Positions 1 through 12,323 of a DNA stretch of 64,000 nt are shown here, one piece after another. The notes beneath the pieces are model-generated. The model searched no databases and was not told the DNA's origin. It saw only the letters and a program-made list of their open reading frames with translations. The stretch's first letter is position 1. The number at the start of each line of letters is the position of its first letter. The DNA is taken from positions 62,001 through 126,000 of the forward strand of contig JAFEKR010000062.1 of the NCBI GenBank assembly GCA_019022495.1, read 5' to 3'. The stretch is from Epichloe hybrida (Eukaryota; Ascomycota; Sordariomycetes; Hypocreales; Clavicipitaceae). The position numbers and the translations under genes are program-made.

Positions 1-755
1 TCTGATTGGCTGGCCGTGAGCCTTGATGCAACAAAAAAGAAGCAAAAAAAAAAAAAAAAACGACCCCTCTTGCAGACAGGGTCCATCACATTACGTGTAC
101 GGTTATCTACATATTAGGCGACTGACTAGGTGCCGTATATGGTGCATGCTTTCTTGCACCCGTGGCTTGGACCTTTCCATCTTCAACCTGACTATATTTT
201 ACATGACTGTTATCACTGTTTGTTTTGTACATGTTCCCGGAAAGGCGCCAAGAGACGGACTGTGGAAACGAACGAAACGTTGATACCGGCGCAGCCCGCA
301 GCCGTTGCATTTTTCCGACATCTCTCTCTCTCTTTTTTTTTTTTTTTTTTTTCCCTGGTCGCTTGACACATGACACGGGTCTCGCTTTGACTGGGTCTTG
401 ACACGAGCCGTGTACGGGCTTGACACGAAGGCTTACGGCGCAGAGAATTGCTGCACTACCTTCTGCTGGAAAGGATTGGAGACGGTCGAGTTTCACACGA
501 GGACACGCAAACAAGGGCAGAGAGGCTGCACAAAGTCTGAATCACCGACTATTGATTTAGCACGTGTACTGATCGGAGAGTCGAACTTACTACCGACGCC
601 TGTACACTGACTGTTCTAGGTCGGTTACCGCAACCATGATTTGAGTCACGCACGGAGGAGAAACAATATCCACCATCGAGAGAGGGCATCAGAGGCATCA
701 GAGGCATCACCAACAAGTTGGGGAGGGAGATTGCAAGGCCAAAAGTAGGGACAAG
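1..755. other. Intergenic and upstream region of the kelch gene
   Basis: No convincing gene is seen. The stretch holds an A-run near 46-60 and a CT run leading into a T-run near 330-352. The last 120 bases are purine-rich with repeated GAGGCATCA units (about 685-711), and are likely the 5' leader of the following gene. Confidence 0.5.
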
Positions 756-2587
756 ATGCGCAGATCAGCAGTCACCCTTGGGCTTGGGCTTGCCATGAGG
801 CAACTCCCGACAACGGCCGCACACGTTTTCCCATATGTACCCACGCAGATCCTCATGCCGGCTGCTTGCTGGAACGAGTCGGTTTGCGGCGGACCCGATG
901 TTGCCTACGTCTTCTCCCAGAGTCATGGCGGAAGCGTCCAGTTTTCAGCACTCGACTACTCGAGCACAGTGGGCGCCGATACACAACTGACGACCATGAC
1001 GTCCGAGTTGCCCTTCCTCAAAGACGCGCCTGCGACGACCGCGTTTGGAGCCGCGCGAACGAGCAACGGGTCGGTCGTGGTGTATTCGGGAGCCTGCGAT
1101 GACACAACAGGCTCGCTATGGAGCTACTCGACTTTGCCAGGGGGCGGCGGAAGCAGCACGTGGAGCAAGAAGATGACGACACCGAGCACGGCGGACCAAG
1201 GCTCTCCTCGAGGACCCTATTTCTTGGGCGGTACCTTGGCGTTCTCGTCAAAACTGGCGCCCACGATGGATCAGCCGACCATCTACACTTACGGCGGCAT
1301 TTGTAATTCACCTGGGGCCAATTCGACCAGCTGGCAGTCCAGTGCAAATTATACTCATACGATGATGAGCCTGGCTCCCGATAGTCAAGATGCAGATACG
1401 GCATACTCGCTCAGCGTGGCCTCGACGTCTGGGCCACGCACGCCCATTGCCGGATTCACTCTCACGCAACTCCCTGCTTCCATCACGAACATTGCCGCCT
1501 CAATCACGCAGCAAGCCGGCTTCGTTTTGCTGGGCGGCCATACGCAGCAGGCGTTCATCAACATGAGCACAGCGGCGGTGTGGAGCCTCCCCGAGCAGTC
1601 GTGGTCGTATATCAATATCGGGGGCCCGGATTCGTCGAGTGCCGCTGGGCTGGCCATGCGAGATACCCTGTCCGGTCGAGCTGCAACGGAAGTGGAAAGT
1701 CGTTCTGGCCATACTGCTGTGTTGACGGAAGACGGCTCCTCGGTGGTTGTCTTGGGCGGCTGGGTTGGCGATGTCAGCACTCCTGCCGAACCGCAACTCG
1801 TGGTGCTGAAGCTCAGCCAAAAATACTCGTCGTGGAAGTGGGCTGTGCCCTCGGCGCAGCCCGATGGGAAAGGAGTCTATGGCCATGGAGCGGCCATGCT
1901 GCCTGGAAATGTGATGATGGTGTATGGCGGCTGGGAAACCTCTGCGTCCGGTGGAGAGACTTCGAAACGGCAGGCATCTGCTGTCGGGGGCGCGCCACGG
2001 TTCTTCAACGTGACATCCATGTCGTGGTCGAATTCCTACACGAATCCCAACTCTGGGAAACTCCCACGCGGCAAAGGGAATCATGAAGCACCAGAGCGTC
2101 ATGGCTCCGAGCAATCGAGACGTCTTGGGCTGGGCCTCGGACTTGGCCTCGGGCTCGCGCTGTTGCTCGCTGTCATTCTTGCTACATATTTTTGGAAACT
2201 GCGGCTGAAGAAGCGCCGAAGGTCTCGAGAACTCGCGGCCAGCTCCATGGCCCAGGATGCCCAGTACTTTGTCCACGACACGGATGAGATGATGGAGAGA
2301 GACAATGCATCATACCCTTGGTTTGTGCCGCCCAGAGATGACGAAGGCTCGGCCGGTCCAGCAGCAGGGGAATCCTCAAGAGGATATGAATCTCTCCGCG
2401 GAGCAGGAGCCTCATTGGATGATGGCCACGGCCATCCCGCCATCACCCGGAAGCCAGTCATGTCACGAGCGATGAGAGGAGGCTACGTGCCTGCCGAGAC
2501 TCGCCTCAACGCATTTGTCTCGCCACCTGGAATGATTCATCCCATCATGGAAGATGACGAGGAGGACCATGCCTACCATGAGCATCG

Positions 2588-2618
<31 letters not shown>

Positions 2619-3896
2619 CTTGATGCGGAGCCATTGACGCCCACATCAGAAGCCCCCTCTGATCCGTTCCTCACGCCAACGGCCACCGCGCCGCCCGTCC
2701 TGTTTCCCCCCAATAGGTCCTCTGCTACACCCAACTCCGAGAGCCATCGATACTATGACCCCGACGTGCAGGACTGGGTATCAGACGTGGACGCGGCGGA
2801 CTCTTTGCTCGACAGGTACAACTCCTCCCGCAAGGGCCGCATCTCGCCCACCCGCCGAAACTCAACTCGTTCCACAGCCCAGAGGGACGACGAATCCAGA
2901 AGCGGCTCCAATCTTTCCGATTCCAACCGCAGCACGGCCGACAGTCTGCGCAGGTCGCAGTCCAACCGACGATCCGCAGCAAGCGGTGGTTTCTTTGGAG
3001 GCACGCTCCTGGGAGGCGTGGACCATGCCAAACCGGGAAGCTCATCATCAAGCAGCTACAACACGGCGCGCTCAGGCTTCGGGACTCTTCAAGCCGAGGG
3101 ACCGGCATTGCTGAGCGGAACAGGCCCATCCCACAACCCTGGCTGCGGAGAGGAAGAAGATGAACCCAACGCCCCCCCGTCACCGTCCAAAACCAAACCT
3201 CGGCGAGGCTGGCTCGGCTCTCTAGGCCGCGTCTTCTCCCAATCCAGCGGGCCCCCGCCCATTGCGTCCCCAGAACGCAGTCCCGCGCGCGACGGCCCCG
3301 AGATGGACTTGCCTACCGGCGACTACGAGCCCCGCGCAGGTCTCCGCGGCGAACTTCTTAGAAGGAAGCAGGGCCGCCAGGACTGGGAGGCCGACGCGGG
3401 GGCCCAAGGAGGCGGAGGAGGAGGGTCAGGCCCGTCGACGCAAGAAAACGAATGGGACATTGAGCGCGCCGTCGAGCAGCGTCTCGTACAGGTCATGTTC
3501 ACCGTGCCTAAGGAAAGACTTCGCGTCGTTAATGGCGGCGAGGAAGTCGACGACGAGCACAAGCACGAGCACGAGCACGAAACACTGACCAAGAGAGCGC
3601 AGCTTCAGGAAACGAGCGGGGGCTTACCTGACCCACAGACGGCCGAGCTAGTCGACCCGGAAAAGTCGGGCGACGAAAGCGTCGCCTCTGCCGAGAGGGA
3701 GAGGGAGAGGGAGAGGGAGCGAGGGCGGAGAAGCCACTCGACTGACGATTCGGGGAGGAGGTTCTCGGGCGCAGTCTTCACGGCCGAAGCAGTGCGGTTT
3801 GAGAAGCCGAGGGGAAGAGTGCTGCAGATGGTGGAGAGCATCGAGAGTTCGAACGGGAGTCAGGAGGGCAGCCCGACGAGAAGGCTCGAGCAGTAA
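756..3896 (+). CDS. Kelch-repeat single-pass membrane protein
   Basis: Single-exon gene of 1046 residues. The N-terminus looks like a signal peptide (about residues 1-22). The ectodomain carries kelch/galactose-oxidase-like blades, seen as GG-containing strands near residues 252 (VLLGG), 328 (VVVLGGW) and 386 (MMVYGGW). A single membrane segment made of Gly-Leu alternation lies at about 457-482 and is followed by a basic stop-transfer stretch (KLRLKKRRR). The cytosolic tail of over 550 residues is low-complexity: a nine-His run near 613-621, many Ser/Arg-rich segments, a Gly run, a His/Glu repeat and an Arg-Glu repeat near residue 980. Fungal kelch membrane proteins of this layout are known, but I cannot assign a ligand. 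The architecture suggests a cell-surface or wall-associated receptor or anchor; that role is inference. The ATG at 756 is chosen because it directly precedes the hydrophobic leader. Confidence 0.85.
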
Positions 3897-6857
3897 GTAG
3901 TGGTACGGAACGCGATATATGGATCACAGGACATGCTTTGGAAGGACATGCTTTGTATGTATTTATTTTTTTGGGAATTTTAGCTCGGAAATACCTTGTG
4001 CAAATTCCTTTCTTCTTTCTTCAGGAGGGGGAGGGCACCGGGAACTGGTTAGCATCAGCTAGGTACTTTAAAATAAACATGGCCATGTACGTGGGCAAAG
4101 AAGGCAGTGGATTGACGCCAGTGCTTTTGTGTCGTGGGATGGAATATTTGTACTTTTATACGGATGGTCATTGTCCGGCTGGGCATGATGAGTCAGAATG
4201 AGTATAGCGTTGGCCACGGATGACGATGGGCGTCCTCGCGGCTGTCCGAAAGTTCATGCCCGTCTAGCGACCTACAATACCCGTCGGGTACGTGTCGTCG
4301 TTGGTGGTGCCGGCGGCGGCTCCGATGACCCCGGGAGCACGGCGACCGAGGCGGAGAGAGAAATGTGGGTGAGGATCCCGGAGCGGAGGGCCGACGGGCC
4401 TCGGAGGGGTCATTGCATCAGTCAGTCAGTCACGTTATCTAGGCGTACCGAGTAATCCGTATTACGGCAGGACTCGGTGTGCATTCGCCAACCCCATTCA
4501 TCGCAAGTTCAAGGCCAGGAGAAATTCCAGTGCGCCAAATCAAGCTTTCTTCCATGGAAAGCTTGACTTATGTACCTGTTAGCCGGGGTTGTTGTTGTCC
4601 TGGCTCTCACACGCCAGTGAGCCAATCATTCATTGTTCATGCCAGGGATCAAGGTTGGAATGTATGTACGTACATAATTCATGGAGATGCCCCAGATGAT
4701 GAGTCAAGTCTACATAACGCGGGGGTGACACATGTGGCAGAGGAGACTACGGATTCGGAAATTAGGATTTCAGTAGTAGAGGTACACATGCTACAACAGA
4801 CTGAGTCCATCATCTCTTGCTTCTCTGCAAGCTGAACGATCTGTGACACATTTGTGACGATTTGTGACGCGATGATTACAGCGGGGCACGGGGGGGCACG
4901 GAAATAAGTTGGTCGAGGAACAACGAGTTGGCGCGCACGCACTGGCAGGTAATCCGTGCGACCAGAGACCCTCAACATGCGCGCGGTGCGTTGGATCGGC
5001 TGAGCAAATGTGAATGTCCTTGCTCCCTGGGGTGGTGCCTGACAAGGATAAGGATGGAGTGAGGAGTTTGTCTTCCGAGATCCATCGAGATCGAGCAGGT
5101 GACGGACAAATCTGGCATCTCCAAGCACCGAAGCACCCGTGGGCCGTGGGCCGTGGGCCGTGGCACCAGGCAAGTTCAAAGTCAGGGGTCCGCTATTACG
5201 CCCCAGCGCAGGAAAGAGCGGACCACCCACACCCATCCACCCACCCACCGCCCGTCCAAGGGTTTTTATTTTTTATTTTATTTTATTTTATTATCCCTGT
5301 ATCCCGTATTCCGTACGGATTAACCCAAGGCGGTGGATGAATGCATCTGGAAAAGATGGAAAGATCATAAAAAAAAAAGCTGAAAAAGCTTGCCAGCTGC
5401 CTTGTTGATGGGAAGGGGTGTCACGTGCTGCTAAAGGCATTCGGCCTGGTCTCCGACGCTGTTGCAGCCTGCCTTTTGACCTTGTTTTTCTCTTTCTCAA
5501 CAACTGTTTTCATATCACACGGGCAACCATGATATGAAAGCCTCGCATCTTACAGTGTATGTATGCGTTCTTCTCCTTGCCAATACATGAAATGTAATCC
5601 GTACGGATGATTCACGCGCAGATTGGATATCCACTCCTTTACATACGGAGTACATGTACGGAGTACGAGTCCCCACCTCTCGAGTCCTTGTTTTTGTCTT
5701 TCGTCAACATCGAGCGCCCCACCCATTGACGCCCCATGGCCAAAGAGAAGCCCGAATTTTTGCCGGCCTCCTCCTTCCCAGCAGGTACAGTGGTACGGGC
5801 CATGTGCTCCAGCTGCGTAGCTGTGTAGCTGTGTACCACCACCCTGGTCCACTCCCCCCCACTCCCCTAAGCTGCCAGGGCTCGGCTCTCTTCCTCTTTC
5901 TCTCCCAACTTCTCCTCTCTGGGGGGCAACAGTGTTTACTGCTCTCCACCTACACGTGAACTTCGTCTTCCAACTCGATCCTCCTCTGCTCCTCCCTCAT
6001 CATTAGGCTGCATTTCTTTGCTCCAATTGTGACAAATCCACTTGGGGGCTTGGATTGCAGTATTCCTCGGCTTTAATTGCCGTGTCCCAGTTCCTCTCCG
6101 ATTGTTGTCTTTCGACCTCGTTTGTTGCGGCCCATCCAGCATTCCAGTCTTCCGTCCGTCACCGAACTGCCCGCACACCCTCGCCGAACACCTTCACGAC
6201 CTGGACCACCTGGACCCCAGGACCTGGACCCCAGGGCATCGTGAGACTGGAGACCTCTTTCGAATTGCATTTCCGACCTCGACATAATCTCGACTTACTC
6301 ACTCGGTTGGTCGTACTGCCCCAGAGGCTTGGCTCGCTTTCCCTCTCCTTCTCCAGACACCATCTTCCGTGTCGGCTCTTGCTTTCCTACCAGTCTTCCC
6401 TTCGACGCCTTATCATCGAAAATATTCTTCTGAAATTGGCATCATAATCTCTGGCCCGGCCATCGAAACGCTTGTCATCCCTGTCCAGTCAATCCACCTG
6501 GGTTGGCAGCTCGTTCCGTTGCCAATTTGGGCAGTCAAGACTACATTGGCTTCAGTTTTATCCCTAGGAAGAATCGATAGCAGGGTGAAGAACAAGCACT
6601 GCAAGGTCATCTCGTTTTTGGTTTGCGTTTTGGCCGTGTTATGGCGACGCATTGCTGAACAGACTCGGGCTCTGGTGTACTATGCTGTGAAGTCTCATTC
6701 ATCGCTTGTTTCCTTTATTCATGAGACTGCTTATATCTTTTTAAAAAAAAAAAAAAAAAACTGGTGAGCAAGCCTTTGCGCCGAACTATTCGACGTCGAT
6801 GACTAACATCTTCTACCCAGATTCCACACTTGCTCGCGTTTTCAATACTCGATTACG
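3897..6857. other. Long spacer with CT-rich leader of the WSC gene
   Basis: No supported CDS is seen. It contains copies of the dispersed palindromes (4449-4466, 4949-4960, 5309-5324, 5595-5610, 5644-5666), a triple GTGGGCC repeat near 5140-5162 and a TTTTA repeat near 5267-5292. From about 5650 to 6450 it is pyrimidine-rich, typical of a fungal promoter or 5' UTR. A probable 5' UTR intron runs from 6764 (GTGAGC) to 6820 (ACCCAG), with a TGACTAAC branch site. Confidence 0.5.
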
Positions 6858-8030
6858 ATGTCTCTTCTCGGATTGACGGGCGACACGGCCATGGGGACCT
6901 TCATGTTCATGGCTGTTGCTTGGAGCATCCCCGCCCACGCGTTTGACGCCAGTATCTGTGCCAGCCTAAACACCGCATCGATGGAAAGAAGTAAGATGAC
7001 ACAAATCGCCATGACGTCGCCAGGACCAATTCTGACTGTTGCATTGAAGACTCTAGCACTTGGCAGACCAACGGCCTCTGCCACGATTATTGCAACCCCA
7101 CTGGTTACGCATATGCCGTCACCCAAGGCAATTACTGTTGGTGCTCAAACTACACGCCTGACAAGTCTACCCAAGTCAGCTCAGGCAGGTGTAACACGGA
7201 CTGCCCAGGCTACCCGTTCGAGAAATGTGGCGGGCCTGACGTATTCGGTTATGTTGTCGCCAATGGAATGCCCTCCGGTACCAAAGGAGGAAGTACTCCG
7301 TCTAGCACCGTACCATCTAGCACCGTAGTAAGTTTTGCCCATCTCCGACTCGCCTCGCCTACCTGGCTTTGTGCCCACCTGGCCTTTGATGCGTGTCTTT
7401 GTTTGCTCGTTCCTTTTGGTCTCTCAATCCCATCTTCATTGCTATTATTCCCTGTCTCCTACATTGTCTGTCTCAAATCTTTTACACCGGTCCGGATTTT
7501 CTTCTTTTGTCCTCAATCTAGAACCATCCACTTGTCCTTTGACCTCACAATTTCTCGGTGGGGCCTGTGTCTTCCTTTCTCCTCCTTGTATGCTTCTCGT
7601 CATTTGCACGTCTTAACGAAGCTCTTGGCATGTGTCAGGCTTTGCTGGCAAGCCAATCTGCATTTTCGCTGGAGATGTTATTCACAAACCAAGATGATGA
7701 CACGTTGGTGACTTGAGACCGGGCAGAACACATCACCACCTACGTCTACTTCCAGCAGCTCTTCAATACCGACGAGCAGCAGCAGCAGCAGCAGCAGCAG
7801 TGACAGTACAAGCAGCATCTCTACTGTAGGCTCAACCTTGGTCAGCCCCTCGACCTCTTCACTTCAAACCTCAGGAACCACTGTGCCCACGGTACAATGC
7901 TTTCCCCATTTTTCTCATCTGCTGTTGATATCCCCCGGCATCAATATCTACACGTTCGAAAGCTTCTCATTCCCGTGTGCGCCGAAATTACACATCATAG
8001 ACATCACTTTTACTAACTGAGCTATAGTCA

Positions 8031-8061
<31 letters not shown>

Positions 8062-8630
8062 CTTCATCATCATCAAAGACCGAAACTGAGTCGACGACGA
8101 CAACAACGACGAGCATTCGCACTTCCAGCGTTGCGACTGTCACCGCAGATGGCACGATAAAGACTGTGTTTATTATTCCAACTGAAACTAGCCGTACTTC
8201 AGGCGACAATCCGGGCGTTGCCGTCCAGGAAAGCGGGCTGCAAACCGGATCCGTCGTTGGAATCGTCGTCGGCGTTGTCGGAGGTGTGCTGATGCTGGCA
8301 GCGTTGATCATGTTCTTCTACTTTCGGCGCAAGAAGCAGCAACAGAAAGATGGCTATCAAGATGATCCTAGCATACGTGGTAGCTCATCCGGTATGATGG
8401 GGAGCGGCCGTCCTGACATGGCGAGAGCCCCGGGTTCCCCTGGATCCACGGGCAACCGTAGCAGCCTTCTGCCTGTGGATCCCAGAATGGATCCTTTCCA
8501 ACAGAGCTTGTATGCTCGAAATGGTAGTCGAGAGAGTGTCGGTACACTGCGGGACGACCACGATTACTCTCGGAGGATTCAGCAACCCAAGGTCCTACGC
8601 GCGACCAATCCGGACCCTGACGTCAACTAA
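6858..8630 (+). CDS. WSC-domain cell-wall stress sensor-like protein
   Basis: Four exons reconstructed by hand: 6858-6990, 7050-7327, 7727-7891 and 8028-8630, giving 392 residues with phase kept throughout. Residues 1-30 form a signal peptide. A cysteine-rich WSC domain follows (about 33-112), recognised by GLCHDYC, YCWCSNY, CNTDCPGY and KCGG. Next is a Ser/Thr-rich mucin-like stalk with serine runs encoded by AGC and TCT repeats, then one transmembrane helix at about 266-290 followed by a basic cytosolic tail (FRRKKQQQK). This is the layout of Wsc/Slg1-type sensors that report wall stress to the Rho1-PKC pathway. Intron 2 is unusually long at 399 bp. Intron 1 (59 bp) ends with a GAAG acceptor 13 bases after a CTGAC branch site. 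The start is the first ATG after the probable 5' UTR intron. Confidence 0.88.
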
Positions 8631-10081
8631 ATTGGCAATGTCCTCGAAAAGACACCGTTCTATTCTCATAATTTTTTTTTTTATCTTCCTCGGTACCTGG
8701 TCAATGGATCTTTCTCCCATGACCTTTTCTTCTTGGACAACTTATTAGACGACATAGAAATGCGACGAAGACTTCGCTTCTCACAAAAAGAAAAAGTGGA
8801 TACGGCACATTTTGACGCACGAGATGGGCTTTTGCATATATTTATATTACTCCCAAGATACCAGGACGGCGTTGGTTCTTATTAGTTTTGTTTTCAACAA
8901 GGCATTTTAGCAGGGCTATCGTTTCGGCTGGCCTGGACAGCGAGGATGGGGTTGGATGGACACGTGGGCAGGCGAACTCAGCGATTTGACACAGGAGGCT
9001 AGCTTAAAGGGGCTCATCAGAGCCATTAGACCTTTCTTTCTTGCTGTTTTTCTTTTTTCTTTCGTGGCGGGAAGCCGAGGGGAGGTGAGACTAGCATTGT
9101 GGTTATTATATTCAGGGTTGGCAGACCTTGAGAGATGAGAAGAGACGGACGATGTGCATTCTTGAAACGACTTGTTGTGTAGGTGAAGTATGTACATGAA
9201 AAAACAGCGCAAAGCTGTCACATGCACCAACAACAGCGTCAACATGCATTACGGTGTTTCTATTTCCGGGGATGGGTGTGAAACTGGCCAGCGTCAGATC
9301 TGCAAACGCAGTTTACTCGCATCTGGCTGGAATAGGAAAGGAATTGGACCATGTTTGTCTCCCCCATGTGTGTCTGTGTGTCTGCCAACAGCTAGCCCGT
9401 GCCACACCCATGCCACACCCAATGGAGTTGCTCAATCAGACCTGAGACCATCCGCTGGCTGTCCCATGGATTGGATGACGGCTTTCGTTGCTTCGGCCGC
9501 TGACCGCAGTCCAAGCAATGCGATATTGCCCCGTACTCCAGGTAGTGGGGATAACCGTGATGGCGTTCACATCCGTCAGGGGGAGAGGGAGGGGGGGGGG
9601 GTTCATCTTAGTTGCTGTGTCAAGGCAGACAGCCAGATGACGCGATCCATCTTGGATAAACGGGGTGATGATGGTGCGACCCACCCGTTGTCCGTACGTA
9701 AAGTGGAATGAATGTTCGTTCGGACGGGGCGACGACTTACGGCTGAATAACCTAAATCTTGCATTTGTGCTACAAAGGCTGTGTTGTGTTCCCGGGGAGA
9801 TGATGAGGCCACCCCGCCGATTGGCTGGAATCCTGGGGGAAAGGGGCGCGGATGTGGCTGGCATGGCTCATTTTTTTTTTTTGTGGAAATAATTGTACGG
9901 ATTACTATTGTATCTAGTCTCACGCACGTGTTGATAATGGCCATTCAGGAATACAACATGAAAATTGCCTCTTCTTTTTTTTGTGTACTTGGGCTTTTTC
10001 GTTCATCTGCTACATGTAGTCTCTTTGTATTCGTCATGCCTACTTTTTCAGATTGTTATCCGCGAGCACCCCCCCCCCCTA
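8631..10081. other. Convergent 3' region between WSC gene and oxygenase relic
   Basis: No gene is supported. It contains a T-run at about 8671-8681, a G-run near 9591-9601, a T-run at 9871-9882, a palindrome half (GTACGGATTAC, 9895-9905) and a C-run near 10070-10079. The G and C runs are long enough to be assembly-error prone. Confidence 0.5.
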
Positions 10082-12289
10082 CTACTCGCTGGTCAAATCA
10101 ATGATTTCAATCTCGGCGGGAGAGGCCTTCCGCTTCACTCCAGCCACGGATGGCTGTGGCTGGGACGAGCCCGCGGAGCTAATCGCCTGCAACGGCCGAC
10201 GCGGCGGCTGGCTCGTCGTCCTCGGGGAGGCTGAAGCCACCACTTGGCGGCGGTTGACCCTAGGCCGGCTCCGCCGCGAGGAGGTGCTCCATGTTGACAA
10301 TGGTCGGGTAGTTGGCCCCGAGCAGTGGCGCGAGGTGGCCCTTGTCGAATTGCTGAATCTGCTTTTTCGCCAGCATCAACCGCGACTGCCAGTCCAGGAG
10401 CCTCTTTCTCATCATGGCGGCATGTTTTGGTCACCACCAACGTTTGGGGTGATCCCGACCGGCGCGTTTCATGGGTGCAGTCAACTCGGCAGGAGTCGAG
10501 CTGCTGATGCAAGTGCGCGCGCCGTTGCTTGTTCACGGCAAAGAAGCCGACTCTCTCTGTCCGGCTGGCAAGAAAGGCGTTCAGGGAGTTGCAGTCGGCG
10601 CACGAGCAGCGCACACGGGGCCGCACCAGGCTTCTGTCCTCGGCGGGCTTGCGTCCCACGTACCTGTCGAGGTAGGCTTTTAGGGGGGCGGAAAAGAGCT
10701 GCTGACAATATGGGGTGGTGAGGGGTATGGTGTTGGAGGCGAGAATGGGTATCAGGCAGCGTAGGAAGGGCAGCCACAGAGCGTGGAATTCGCCTGCTGG
10801 GAGCTGGAGGGCCTTTGCCACGAGCTTGGAAACGAATGGCGTTACGAGGTCGTCTGCCTCTGTGCTCGACTGGACGATGGACGAGAAGAAATTGGCCAGC
10901 ATTTCAGGACTGATGGCCGTCCGGCGGTCATGGACTTGGACGTCGCCGTGCATCTTTGCAAAATCCACCAGGTTGATGAAGGATCTGGCCTTGGTCTGGT
11001 AAAGCTGGACAGCATTCTCCATCGGCTCAGTACCCTCGAGGCTTTGCTGTCTCAGCCGGGCCAGGAACGCAAGGAAGAAGGCAGCGGCGTCGTGTCTCTG
11101 ATCGATTGCGGGCGAGATACTGCGGAATTAGTTGGCATTTCTGTACCAATAGCGGGAAATCAAAAGTAAGGAAGCTGGTGTAACGAACATTTGCGAGATA
11201 AAGACGGAGGAAGGGGTCCTTGAAATACAAGGCAGCCTCCACAATGGCCGGTCCATCTTCGCGGCCCAGCGATAGGGACACGCAGGCATCGAGGCAACGG
11301 CGGAGTTTGGCGCGAGCCCAACCCAGAATGTGACTGGGAGCGGCAGCGAGGCTGAGACGAGTCGAAGTGGTATTCGGAATGAGTATCAAGTTCGTGATGG
11401 CCCTGAATTGGGAGGCGAAATGAGGGTACGACGAAATGGCAGAGGATATTCTGCCATCGTTAGCTCTGGAAAAGGGCCACATGATGCAGCAAACATGCCT
11501 ACCCCTTGCGAATGGCACTGAACCGCTCATTGGCGCCATCATCGCCAGAGCGCAACCACTGCCGCGCCCAGGAAAAGAAATCTGGCGGCAGAAGGCCCTG
11601 GTGATGGCTAGCAGCCTCCTCAAACAAGGTCCATTTTTCGTGCTGGATCGCTGCATTGAGGACGTCCCGTATGCCGTCCCCGTCGACTATCTCGACGCCA
11701 TGATTCCACGCCTGCTTGGACAGTTTCACCAGCGCGTTGACCGAGGACTCGGAGGCCTGTGGCTGCAGACATGCTCGGGCCAAATACTTGATCTGTGTGT
11801 TGAGGTTCTGGTCGGGTGAAGAGCATCGGTAATCATCCAAAGAGTTGGATGCAAAGAAAGACACGAGCGAATCACGGGGAACGATGGCTATGGCCTGAAT
11901 TTCTAAAAAGTGAGCGACCAGCGATGGCACACATGAGGATTCAGGGTCGGCACGTACCGCCACTCGATACCAGTGTGTTGCCGTTGGACCCTGGGAAGAA
12001 AAAAAAAAAAAAAAGAAACAATCGTATTAGCACATTCAGCTCTCACAAGTTGCCGGTAATGCTCGAGCTAGCTTCGTTTCAGCTGCCAACAGAGAGACAC
12101 ACCGAGTTGCCCATATACCCTTCGTACTCCTCTTCGGCAGCTTGGTCGAGGACGTCGAAGCAGTCGTCTTGGAGGATGTCATCTTGATTGAGGTCCAGAC
12201 CCTGCGTCACCACGTGGCCCTCCAAGTCGACGAGGGTCTTCACTGCATAGTTTGTCTCGAGAATGTCTTCAATATGGTGATAGCCAGCT

Positions 12290-12323
<34 letters not shown>

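Noticed and set aside
6369..6767. Open frame of 132 codons before the WSC gene
   Set aside because: It starts at GTG and ends in the A-run; it lies in a pyrimidine-rich leader and looks like chance.
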